Assembly: GCA_903828455.1 (NCBI GenBank)
Contig: CAIKMJ010000002.1
Span: forward strand, 1 to 64,000
Source of the DNA: an uncultured Acidobacteriia bacterium
GTDB taxonomy: Bacteria > Acidobacteriota > Terriglobia > Bryobacterales > Bryobacteraceae
Direction: 5' to 3'
DNA: 64,000 nt
Below, in pieces: positions 35,841 through 44,213 of this stretch. Each line of letters starts with the position of its first letter. Position 1 is the stretch's first letter. A program made the position numbers and the translations under genes. The notes under the pieces were generated by a model. The model was not told the origin of the DNA. It ran no database searches and saw only the letters and a program-made list of their open reading frames with translations.

Positions 35841-38254
35841 CCGGCCAACGGGCTGGCCGTCACGCCAGAACGGGTCTCCAGCAGGCGCTCGTAGGAGTTC
35901 ATGGCGTCGCGCGCAATAGAGTCCCAGCCGAAACCGCGTTCCGCCGTGAGTCTTGCATCGGCGGCGATGCGGCTTCTGAGTCCCTCGTCTCGCAGCAGCG
36001 CGTTTAGCGCAAGCGCGAAATCTTCGCCGAGGTCGGCCACAAGGAGATCGTGGCCATCGGCCAGCTCCAGCCCCTGGCAGCCCACCGGAGTACTCACAAT
36101 AGCGCGACCGCAGGCCATCGCCTCCATCACTTTGATATTGGTGCCCGCCGACACCGGCAGCGGGATCGCCACAACATCGGCACCGCGGTAAGCCGGCCGC
36201 ACGTCGGTAACGAAGCCTTCCATCCGGATACGCGGGTCGGGCCGCAAGAGGTGCGACTTTTGCGCCAGTTCGGCAGCGCGCTCATGCGCCGGGCCGGCGA
36301 TCACGTGCAGAACGGCATCCGGAAATTCGCGCCATATGCCCGGCATGATGTCGTCACGCAGGGCTTCGTAAGCCATCAGATTCGGCAAATGGCGGAAGGA
36401 ACCGACAAAGAGGATCACCTTCTCGTCACCGCACTTCGGCTCGGGCTGGTAGCGCCGCAGATCCACGCCGTTCGGGACGACGGTAACACCCGCGGCGGCG
36501 GCGCCGTAGCGTATCGCTTCATAGCCGTCGTTTACCGACATGGTCCACACTGCGTTGGAACATTGCAGCGCCTCGCGCTCGAATTCAAGCCAGCGCTCAT
36601 ACTCGGCCCGGGTTTTCGCATCGCGGCGCGTATCGGCCAGCTGGCGATGGAGAGTAAACGTAATATCGTGCTCCACCAGCAGCACGGGAACTGCGCCGGT
36701 GTGATCGCGGTACTCCGCCATCTGCGTATATTCAAGCTGCACCAGATCGACGCGGCGCTCAAGACAAAAACTGCGGATCAGATCCGCCATCGCACTGTTG
36801 CGGTATTCGGCGACCTGCGCCGGCACGGCGGGATCCGGCTTCTTCTCGTCGGCATCGACGACGTAAACTTCGCGGAAAACTTCGTGCAGCTTGCCGTACT
36901 CGACCGTTTCCCCGTTTTCGCGAAAGCAGGCGAGGATGAAGTCGACGTCATCGCGCAGTTCGCGGCACAGATTGTAGATGCGCACCGCGCCGCCGTGCGA
37001 AAGCGGCCACGGCAGGTACGGCGAAACAACCAGAACGCGCGGCTTGCCGGTGCCGGCGCATGCCAGCGCGGGCATCGAAGCCACATTGCCTCGTCCGCGC
37101 GCAGGATGGACGGCGCCGAGCGCACTGAGCTCGGGCGAAAGCGCCAACCGGGCCGCAAACTCGGAATCTTCGAGCACCATGGCAGACTCATCGCTGACTT
37201 CCCCGCCCGCCCCGGCGCGGTGCGTGACCAGCGAAAGCAGGCCGGCAGCGGCCGCCTTCCAGAACAGCGTCAGAAACGCTCCGCCGGATGTCAGCGCGCG
37301 AGGGCATCCCAGCGCCAGGAACGCGTCCCGCCGAATGACCAGCAGGCTCGACCAGGGGGCGAAGACCTGCACGACCTCCCCGTCCTGAAGTTTTCGGAAC
37401 GGGTGCCTCGTGAGCACGCGCTGGCGCCAGTGCGAAAAAGCGATCTGCTTCGCGACGGCAAAGGCATTCGCGGAACGTGCCAGTTCAATGAACGGTGCCG
37501 CGTCTGCCGCTTCGCCCCGGTAACGGAAAACCACGTAGTCGGCATCCGATTGACGAAGCGTTTCGAGCACACGGCGTCGGGGCCATCCGCGGCCATCGAG
37601 GGCTACCTCGACGGACGAAACGCCCGCGCGCCCCATCTCCACAGCGAGGTGCCGTTCACCCTTCTGGCGCCGTACTATGGCCCTCGCGAGCGGTGCGGTT
37701 CCGCCAACCAGCACAGCGAGTACCGCGAGCATGACCTCGACGCAGTAATTCACGGCAGCGTCAGTGGAATCCTTTAGGATTGTGCCTATCTGGCGACGCA
37801 ACAGCGGCAACGCGCGTATCCAGTCGCTGGTTCGCCTCCCAACACCGACCGCTCCATCCCGCAGGCGTCGCCCGATGTGGCGGACCGCATGCGCGGAAAA
37901 TGCCGAAAAGAAGTCCCCGACTTCGTTCTGCACCAACACACGGCACGGTAAGCGAAAGAAAGGCACGAGCCTGAACTTCGCCGAGCCGCCCGATGCAGTC
38001 CACGCGACAACGGAAAGTGCCGGCCATACAGTTCGCAGGTCATCCGTCAGATGCGCGGCGGCACCACCGGAAACGAACCGTTCGCAACCTTCCACGGGCT
38101 CGGCGTTCTCCTCGCACCATGCCCACAGCGGAAGTTCAGGAGAACTGGCGAGGACGTGGCGGGCGGAGCGCTCCACCTCCTCGCGTGTCGCGCCAAGTAT
38201 GGCAATCACGCGCGGACGGTCGCCGCCGATCATACGGCGGATTGCGGCCTTCAC
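35837..38254 (-). CDS. Two-module glycosyltransferase with divergent N-terminal half
   Basis: An 805-residue protein. The GTG start at 38254 overlaps the TGA of the upstream gene (GTGA) and has GGAGG 7-12 bases upstream. The C-terminal half (about 410-805) is a GT-B/GT4 module: LVVSPYLPWPLSHGGAVRIY, FVGSFRHLPNLMAYE, IPLPVSAGTNIKVMEAMACGRAIVSTPVG. This pairs well with the GT4 half of the protein at 22803-25238. The N-terminal half contains a hydrophobic segment (about 180-200), and I see no clean GT2 DxD motif, so it may be a degenerate or different enzyme. Likely role: surface polysaccharide. Confidence 0.82.
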   Translation of the reverse strand: MKAAIRRMIGGDRPRVIAILGATREEVERSARHVLASSPELPLWAWCEENAEPVEGCERFVSGGAAAHLTDDLRTVWPALSVVAWTASGGSAKFRLVPFFRLPCRVLVQNEVGDFFSAFSAHAVRHIGRRLRDGAVGVGRRTSDWIRALPLLRRQIGTILKDSTDAAVNYCVEVMLAVLAVLVGGTAPLARAIVRRQKGERHLAVEMGRAGVSSVEVALDGRGWPRRRVLETLRQSDADYVVFRYRGEAADAAPFIELARSANAFAVAKQIAFSHWRQRVLTRHPFRKLQDGEVVQVFAPWSSLLVIRRDAFLALGCPRALTSGGAFLTLFWKAAAAGLLSLVTHRAGAGGEVSDESAMVLEDSEFAARLALSPELSALGAVHPARGRGNVASMPALACAGTGKPRVLVVSPYLPWPLSHGGAVRIYNLCRELRDDVDFILACFRENGETVEYGKLHEVFREVYVVDADEKKPDPAVPAQVAEYRNSAMADLIRSFCLERRVDLVQLEYTQMAEYRDHTGAVPVLLVEHDITFTLHRQLADTRRDAKTRAEYERWLEFEREALQCSNAVWTMSVNDGYEAIRYGAAAAGVTVVPNGVDLRRYQPEPKCGDEKVILFVGSFRHLPNLMAYEALRDDIMPGIWREFPDAVLHVIAGPAHERAAELAQKSHLLRPDPRIRMEGFVTDVRPAYRGADVVAIPLPVSAGTNIKVMEAMACGRAIVSTPVGCQGLELADGHDLLVADLGEDFALALNALLRDEGLRSRIAADARLTAERGFGWDSIARDAMNSYERLLETRSGVTASPLAG

Positions 38255-39993
38255 GGGAGCACCTCCAGCGCAAGCGCCTGTCCAAGCACAGCGCTGCCCG
38301 GCACGGCGTTGCCCTGCGCTTTTTGTGTCATTTCCTTTGCCGCCAGATAGGAAATTTTGACATGCCACGGCTTCGTCTGCGCACCGCAGGAGAGCGTGGC
38401 TTCGGGCTTGACCTCGAACCGGCGAGTATCCGGCACCAGCAGCGTGACCAGCTTGCCCTGCACATCTTTGAGCGTCAGGGTCAGTTTTGTCCCGCCACAT
38501 TCCACGCGCGTCAGTGTCCCTTCGAGCACCGGTGACCGCTCTGCCAGCGCCGCGTCCGTCTCGTCGTAATTCACGATATTGGACGCTTCCTCCTTCGAAA
38601 GCGGATTCGTATTGAAGCGCGCTTCAAGGCGAGCCACTTCGCTGCGCGCGTCTTGCTTCAGCCGCGCGATTTCCGCGGCCTTCTCTTCGGCGATGCGGCG
38701 CCGTTCCACGTCTTCCGCCTCAAGCCGCTGGGTCTCGATGCGGCTGCGATGTCCCAGATACTCGTCGCGCAGCGCGTCGGTGGGCGCTGCCTGCGCTGCC
38801 GCGGACCACGCCCGGCCCGCCTCGGCAAACTGCTGACGATCCAGACATAGTTGCGCGTAGCGTGCCAGCCACTCATGCTGACGCGGCGCAAGCTCCGTGG
38901 CCTGCTTCCATTCGGCGGCGCGGCGGCCGGGGTCGGTGAGCTTTTCGCCAAACACCCAGTGGGCGAGCGCGTACTTCGGGTTCGCCGTGAGCGCTTCGCG
39001 CAGCATGTCGACGGCTGTATCGGCGTCCGGTTCATGCTCCGCGCTGGCGGTCAGCATCACAAAGTTTTTTGAGCCGGCCTCTCTCGCAGCATCCACGTAG
39101 CGGCCCGCTATTGCGTAATTTCCGACCCGGAGCGAGAGCGTCGCAAGCCCCTCGTTACTGGCCGCGATCTGCTTTCCGGATTTAAGAAGCCCCTGGTAAA
39201 CAGCAGCCGATGCCGGAGTCAGAAGGTCTGCCCGGGCCAGTGCGCCTTCGTCCGAAGTCATTGCGGTTGAGTAAATGTCGCGATCCGGATTCAGCGCACG
39301 ATTCGGCGCGGCGGAGGTGCCGAACACACCGGCGGCGAAGTAACGGTCCGTGTCGGCGGCGAACTGCGCATCCTCATCGCCAAATGCATTGCGGGCGGCG
39401 GCCTTACTGTCCATGCCTGCCGCGAGATTGTGCAGATAGATCTTTGCCCGCGCGGAAAGTTCGGGCTGCGTAAGGATGCGGTGCAGCAATGCCCATTCGC
39501 GGGTCCGCTCGGCGGGCGGCGGCGGCGCGCCCCACGTCACATGAATGTTGCTGACCTGGATGGTGCTGAAAAAGGTCTCAACGGCCTGTTCGATCGGTGC
39601 CGGCATACGGGAAAAGTTTGCAGCCAGCAGGATTCGCGTAAGGCCGCGCAGCAATTCCGACGTCAGCCGGCCCTCCGGGGTTGCGCAAACCATGAGCCGC
39701 TCGCGGCCCTCGCGAAGCAAGGGTGCCGGACACTGAGCAGCAAGTTCTTTCTGATCCTTAAAAACAATGATGAGTAGTGACGAATCGAGATGCAGCTCAG
39801 GTTGACCCAGCGCGGTCCCCAGGGCAAAGCTGAACTGAGCAAACTGGTTCAGCGCCTCGACCGCAGGACGACGGCCATCGTCACTGACGGCTTCGAACGG
39901 CCCCAGTTTCGCTTTGATCCAGCGCGGTTCTGCCGTCGCGGGAGTCGGACCCAGCGCGGCGCACATGGCCAATGTATAAGCAGCAAGACGCAT
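38251..39993 (-). CDS. Exported TPR-repeat protein, unknown function
   Basis: A 580-residue protein with a signal peptide (MRLAAYTLAMCAALG, ending ATAEP), a Phe-rich N-terminal region, and TPR-like helical repeats (about 260-400, e.g. ALAHWVFGEKL), then a charged coiled coil (about 405-450, EDVERRRIAEEKAAE) and a beta-rich C-terminal domain (about 465-580). The N-terminal layout recalls DUF1570-type peptidase-like proteins but no HExxH motif is visible. It is coupled (GTGA) to the glycosyltransferase downstream. Confidence 0.75.
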   Translation of the reverse strand: MRLAAYTLAMCAALGPTPATAEPRWIKAKLGPFEAVSDDGRRPAVEALNQFAQFSFALGTALGQPELHLDSSLLIIVFKDQKELAAQCPAPLLREGRERLMVCATPEGRLTSELLRGLTRILLAANFSRMPAPIEQAVETFFSTIQVSNIHVTWGAPPPPAERTREWALLHRILTQPELSARAKIYLHNLAAGMDSKAAARNAFGDEDAQFAADTDRYFAAGVFGTSAAPNRALNPDRDIYSTAMTSDEGALARADLLTPASAAVYQGLLKSGKQIAASNEGLATLSLRVGNYAIAGRYVDAAREAGSKNFVMLTASAEHEPDADTAVDMLREALTANPKYALAHWVFGEKLTDPGRRAAEWKQATELAPRQHEWLARYAQLCLDRQQFAEAGRAWSAAAQAAPTDALRDEYLGHRSRIETQRLEAEDVERRRIAEEKAAEIARLKQDARSEVARLEARFNTNPLSKEEASNIVNYDETDAALAERSPVLEGTLTRVECGGTKLTLTLKDVQGKLVTLLVPDTRRFEVKPEATLSCGAQTKPWHVKISYLAAKEMTQKAQGNAVPGSAVLGQALALEVLP

Positions 39994-40287
39994 CCGGAAA
40001 GCCCAACCGACGGAACGCCGTCTGGCCGTCCCTCGACTTCGTTGCTCTGTCTAATGTACCTCTATTCCAGGTGCGCCGGGGGGGCAATTCTGTCATATTC
40101 CCGGACCCCGCAGATCTGGTACTCCGGATGGCGCTGCCGAACATTTGGAGCGGTCACAACAGGCAGCAGTTTTTTGAAATTTCCTTACGTTATTGGAAAC
40201 ATTAGGGAAAACAGGTGCGAAATGGCCCGCATGCTCCCCCCTGCGGGTCGTTTCCGCCGCGCCGGGATGCCTATAATGAGGCCAGCC
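39994..40287. other. Divergent intergenic region
   Basis: 294 bp separate the minus-strand TPR gene from the plus-strand ClpB-receiver gene. It should contain both promoters. An AT-rich stretch (about 40160-40215) lies closest to the ClpB-receiver gene. I see no clear hexamer pair, small gene or repeat. Confidence 0.4.
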
Positions 40288-41730
40288 ATGACAGATCGCC
40301 TGAAGAATCTGAGCGGAACGAAGTCCCGGAAGCCGGTCGACGCATCGCAGGACCTGACTTCCATCCTTTCGTCCAAAGTTGTTGGGCAACCGAATGTCAT
40401 CAATGTCATCGTTCCGTACATAGAAATGTTCCAGGCCGGCCTTGCGCCGGACAACCGGCCGGCGGGCGTTTTCCTGCTGCTCGGACCCACCGGAACAGGC
40501 AAGACCCGCACCGTGGAAGCGATCGCCGAAGCGCTGCACGGGAGCGCGAAGAACATCGTAAAGGTGGACTGCGGGGAATTCCAGATGGAGCACGAAGTGG
40601 CGAAGCTCATCGGCGCGCCCCCCGGCTACCTGGGGCACCGGGAAACCACGCCCATGCTGACGCAGCAGAAGCTGACAGCGGTAACGAGCGATCAATCGGC
40701 GCTTTCTCTGGTGCTGTTCGATGAAATCGAAAAGGCGGCCCCTTCGCTGACGCGACTGCTGCTCGGCGTGCTGGACCGGGGCGTCCTGCGGCTCGGCGAC
40801 AACACGACGGTAAATTTCGACAAGAGCCTGGTGTTCCTCACCAGCAACCTGGGCGCGAAAGAGATGATGCGCGAAATCTCGCCGGAATTCGGATTTCAGT
40901 CGGCCACGCCCGGCAAGGCGGCGGAGGATCTGACGCAGAAGCTGCAGGGCATTGCGCTGATGTCGGTGCGGAAAAAGTTTTCGCCGGAATTCGTCAACCG
41001 CATCGATCATGTCATTACCTACCAGCCGCTCGACGCGCAATCGTTCGCCGCCATTACCGATCACGAAATCGACCATCTGCAGAATCACGTCAATTCCCGG
41101 CTCGGCGGCCGCTGCTTTACGGTCGAAGTGCCGTTTGAAACACGGCAGTGGCTCATCGAGCATGGCACCAGCCCCGAGTACGGCGCGCGGGAACTGAAGC
41201 GCACCATCCACAAGTACCTCACACAGCCGCTGGCCACGCTGGTGGCGAAAAATCAGATCGAACCGGGATCGCGCGCGCGGGCGGACGTCACGCCCGATGG
41301 CTTGAAATTAATCTGGCGGGTGGTCTCGCAGGGTGAGGAGACTGCTCCATCCCACCCGACCGTGCTGCTGGTGGACGATAACCGCGACCTGCTGCAGTTT
41401 CTGGAACGGCTGATGGCGGAATCCGGCTGGGAGCTGATCGCCGCCGAGAACGCCGCGGAGGCGCGAAAACTGGCCGCAAAGCGCAAACCGAATGCGGCGC
41501 TGCTCGACTACATGCTTCCCGATGGCAATGGCGTGGAACTGGCCCAGCAACTGCGGCAGAAATTGCCGGCGATCGAAGTAATTCTGATGACGGGGTCGGT
41601 GCTGGGGCCGGAGGAAGAGGCGATCTGCGAGGAGTACGATTTTCCGGTACTGCGGAAGCCGTTTCTTGCTTCCGATGTGATGAATCAAATACGGGCGCGG
41701 CTCGCCTCGAAGACGAACCGCGCCCGGTAA
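40288..41730 (+). CDS. Single-module ClpB-type AAA+ ATPase fused to a receiver domain
   Basis: A 480-residue protein. ATG 40288 has GAGG 7 bases upstream. Residues 20-345 form one Clp-type AAA+ module like the second ATPase ring of ClpB/ClpA: Walker A GPTGTGKT (66-73), pore loop GYLGH (113-117), Walker B LVLFDEIEKA (Asp145, Glu146), sensor 1 LTSN, Arg finger R238 (FVNRID) and sensor 2 GARELKR (299-305). Residues 355-475 are a complete receiver: DD at 363-364, phosphoacceptor Asp407 in AALLDYMLPDG, Lys457. It lacks the ClpB N-domain, first ring and middle coiled coil, so it is not a disaggregase of the usual form. The fusion suggests an ATPase switched by phosphorylation; no kinase or protease partner is adjacent. 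Confidence 0.88.
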   Translation: MTDRLKNLSGTKSRKPVDASQDLTSILSSKVVGQPNVINVIVPYIEMFQAGLAPDNRPAGVFLLLGPTGTGKTRTVEAIAEALHGSAKNIVKVDCGEFQMEHEVAKLIGAPPGYLGHRETTPMLTQQKLTAVTSDQSALSLVLFDEIEKAAPSLTRLLLGVLDRGVLRLGDNTTVNFDKSLVFLTSNLGAKEMMREISPEFGFQSATPGKAAEDLTQKLQGIALMSVRKKFSPEFVNRIDHVITYQPLDAQSFAAITDHEIDHLQNHVNSRLGGRCFTVEVPFETRQWLIEHGTSPEYGARELKRTIHKYLTQPLATLVAKNQIEPGSRARADVTPDGLKLIWRVVSQGEETAPSHPTVLLVDDNRDLLQFLERLMAESGWELIAAENAAEARKLAAKRKPNAALLDYMLPDGNGVELAQQLRQKLPAIEVILMTGSVLGPEEEAICEEYDFPVLRKPFLASDVMNQIRARLASKTNRAR

Positions 41731-41733
41731 ATC

Positions 41734-42531
41734 TTACTTCACTTTCAGGTAGTGGGACTGATCGCGTTCGTTCTCGCAGATGTTCTCGATCATTTCCGTG
41801 TCGGCGTTCATACGGAACTGAATCGTAGCGGTGAACGGCTTCGTGTAGTATTTCGGATCATCGACCGTCAGGTCAATCTTCAGATGACCGAAATCGGTAC
41901 GCGTGAAACGCTCCGTTGCGTGCAGCCCTTCCGAATGCGGGTGGCCGTAGTTGTCGAGCCAGGTCTGGTCGTTGAAACCGACGGTGTCGACCACGAACGT
42001 GTCGCCATCCCACTTGCCCACCGAGTAACCGAACCAGGCAGGGTTCTGATCCTTCGGCAGCGACCGGCCATCGGTGAAGATCTGGCGGTAGTGGTTGAAT
42101 TCTTCGTACAGGATCGCCGTCATGCCGGGAGTCTGAACGATCTTGTAGTTCATAGGGATCAGCATGGCATCGGGAATCCCGTGCGGCATGCACCAGTTGG
42201 TGGGACGCTCGACGCCGAACGTATCCAGACGATGCTGATAGAGGGCCTTGCCTTCCGCATTCAGCGGGATCGTCTGTCCCTCCGGCAGATAGTTATTGAG
42301 ATCATACGAGGGATTTTCCCCGGCTTTGTCGGCGCCGCCTCGTGCAGGCCGGCTGCTCGACCAGATGCCGGAAAGATCCGGGTGACCATCGGCGAGGCGC
42401 GGCGTGGGGGCCGTCAGGTTGGGCTTTCCATCCGGGGTTCGCGGAGTGCCGGGAACCGTCACGTGGAACCACTGGGCTCCTGCGGCGGATGTCATCAAAA
42501 CGGCTAAAAATAAACTTCTCAATACCATCAT
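41734..42531 (-). CDS. Exported protein of the acidobacterial GDTFVVDTVGFND family
   Basis: A 265-residue protein with a signal peptide (MVLRSLFLAVLMTSAAGAQ), DGHPDLSGIWSSS, and GKWDGDTFVVDTVGFNDQTW, the signature shared with the broken gene at 20923-21960. This copy lacks the carboxypeptidase-regulatory-like domain of that relative. The family is abundant in Acidobacteria and has no assigned activity. AAGGAG lies a few bases before the tandem ATGs at 42531 and 42528. It converges with the AAA-receiver gene with a 3-bp gap. Confidence 0.8.
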   Translation of the reverse strand: MMVLRSLFLAVLMTSAAGAQWFHVTVPGTPRTPDGKPNLTAPTPRLADGHPDLSGIWSSSRPARGGADKAGENPSYDLNNYLPEGQTIPLNAEGKALYQHRLDTFGVERPTNWCMPHGIPDAMLIPMNYKIVQTPGMTAILYEEFNHYRQIFTDGRSLPKDQNPAWFGYSVGKWDGDTFVVDTVGFNDQTWLDNYGHPHSEGLHATERFTRTDFGHLKIDLTVDDPKYYTKPFTATIQFRMNADTEMIENICENERDQSHYLKVK

Positions 42532-42882
42532 CGGCTCCTTGTTATCCGGCGAAAGATTATCCGGTTAAAAAACCAAAGATCTCCCCGGCGACACTTGCGG
42601 GCCGCCCAAACGTGGCAGACCCTGGTTCGCGCAACGCGCAAACATCACAATTAGATCATACATAGATTACCAGCGGCGGACATTCACGATATGTAAGCTT
42701 CTGCCGCAAAACGCGGTCACACCCGCTCGGCTTGCAGGATTATGATGCCAGCTGCCATCCGCGTCCCGCCTACACCCGCGTAACTGCCCGCCAAAATGCA
42801 TATTTCACTGGGAAAACCACCAGTTTCGGCGCTCAGCCGGCAGCTCACTCCGGAACCGTTTCATTTCTCCGGACTCCAAACA
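42532..42882. other. Gene-free stretch upstream of tRNA-fMet
   Basis: 351 bp with no coding region I can support; short frames with no motif only. The right-hand end runs into the tRNA promoter. No terminator, riboswitch-like structure or repeat is apparent. Confidence 0.4.
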
Positions 42883-42912
42883 TTGACGATTCGATGAACG
42901 GCACGCTAGGAT
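42883..42912 (+). promoter_or_regulatory. Putative promoter of tRNA-fMet
   Basis: TTGACG at 42883-42888 and TAGGAT at 42907-42912 are separated by 18 bases. With the usual -10 to start spacing, transcription would begin at about 42918-42919, i.e. at the first base of the tRNA, leaving no 5' leader. The hexamers match the consensus moderately (5/6, 4/6), so the call is tentative. Confidence 0.45.
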
Positions 42913-42917
42913 AGTTG

Positions 42918-42994
<77 letters not shown>

Positions 42995-43065
42995 ATCCCT
43001 TCCAAGTACATCCAAAACTTCCCCCGGCCCGGACTCTGTTTGCGCGGTCCGCGGCAGTCCCTTTG

Positions 43066-44103
43066 TCAGTAGAAGGTCAGCGTTTCAATCCCGGTCCCGG
43101 CGTGAAAACTGTTGACGACCTTCCACTGGGCCAGATCGACCACTGAGACCGTGCCGTCGCCGTGATTCCCCACCAGCAGAGTCTTACCATCCGGCGAAAA
43201 TGCGAAACCCATGGGCGCCGAGCCGACCTTCACAACTTTCTGCTCGCCGTGGAGATTGGAAGCGGGAATCAGATTTATCAGGTCGCCGCGAATCGTCATG
43301 GTGAGAATCGCGCTCCCGTCGAGCGTGTACCTCACCTTGTAGGCGCTGGCCGTATTGTCCCGGAGCGTCACGCGGTCGATCACGGTGTCGGTCGCCGGAT
43401 CGATTACGATCATTTCCGGCGCGCTTGAATCCATCACCACAACGCGCTTGCCGTCCGGCGAAACCGCGATGCCTTCTGAGCCTCCGGGCACGGAAACGCG
43501 GGCAACGATCTTATGCGTCTTCAGGTCGATCACCGTGACGTACGGCTTATCTTTCTTGTTGGTGACGTACAGTTTGCTGCCGTCCGGCAGAATGCCCATC
43601 CAGTGACCGGTGCCTTCGTTGTCGATGGCGTCGACGACCTTGCGCGAGCGTGGATCGACCACCAGAACCTTACGGCTGATATCACAGGTGACGTAAATCA
43701 TGCCGGCGGGATCGATCTGAATTCCGTGCGGCGCCACGTAAGGCGAAAGATCGATGGTGCCCGCTAGCTTCTTTGCGGTCATATCGATCACTGCCAGTTC
43801 GTGGCCGGGGCTCGGATTGCGCCCATAAACGCCGTCGCCGTAGATCGTGACCCAGGCAGTCTTGTGATCGGCGGAGAGCGCGAAGTCATGCGGATTCCTG
43901 CCCGTTTCGAAACTGGCGATCTCTTTCCAGGTCGCCGGATCGAAAAACCGCACGTGCGCGCCGAGCTTATCGACCATCATCACGCCCGCCGCGCCGGTGG
44001 GATTGTTGAGATCGACCGTCACCGCCAGCAGCGCGCCCGCAAGACACAGGACTGACACGGCGATCAGGAGCAGATTACGGTGACGATTGGACATGCCTGC
44101 CAT
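43066..44103 (-). CDS. YncE-like seven-bladed beta-propeller protein
   Basis: A 345-residue protein with an N-terminal membrane anchor or signal segment (about 8-28) and repeating beta-propeller units of ~42 residues carrying the motif x-P-D-G-K-x-x (e.g. AVSPDGKRVVV, AFSPDGKTLLVGN) and VVDLxxxKVV pairs, as in YVTN/YncE surface-layer propellers. Start may be ATG 44103 or 44094. Such propellers bind partners or ligands; no active-site residues are visible. The receptor gene's terminator lies 45 bp upstream. Confidence 0.8.
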   Translation of the reverse strand: MAGMSNRHRNLLLIAVSVLCLAGALLAVTVDLNNPTGAAGVMMVDKLGAHVRFFDPATWKEIASFETGRNPHDFALSADHKTAWVTIYGDGVYGRNPSPGHELAVIDMTAKKLAGTIDLSPYVAPHGIQIDPAGMIYVTCDISRKVLVVDPRSRKVVDAIDNEGTGHWMGILPDGSKLYVTNKKDKPYVTVIDLKTHKIVARVSVPGGSEGIAVSPDGKRVVVMDSSAPEMIVIDPATDTVIDRVTLRDNTASAYKVRYTLDGSAILTMTIRGDLINLIPASNLHGEQKVVKVGSAPMGFAFSPDGKTLLVGNHGDGTVSVVDLAQWKVVNSFHAGTGIETLTFY

Positions 44104-44144
44104 GGTACTCCGGATTCAAGCAAAAAAACGGGCGTGTCGTCGCC

Positions 44145-44183
44145 GGCAAAAAACAGACCGCACCGGTTGCCCGATGCGGTCTG
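44145..44183 (-). terminator. Rho-independent terminator of the fourth Oar-like receptor
   Basis: A perfect 9-bp stem (CAGACCGCA and complement, 44154-44162 and 44175-44183) with a 12-base loop. On the minus strand it is followed directly by TTTTTT, 30 bases after the receptor stop at 44214. Text-book form. Confidence 0.85.
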
Positions 44184-44213
44184 CCCTGCGATGAATTTTC
44201 GGCTGCCGGATTC

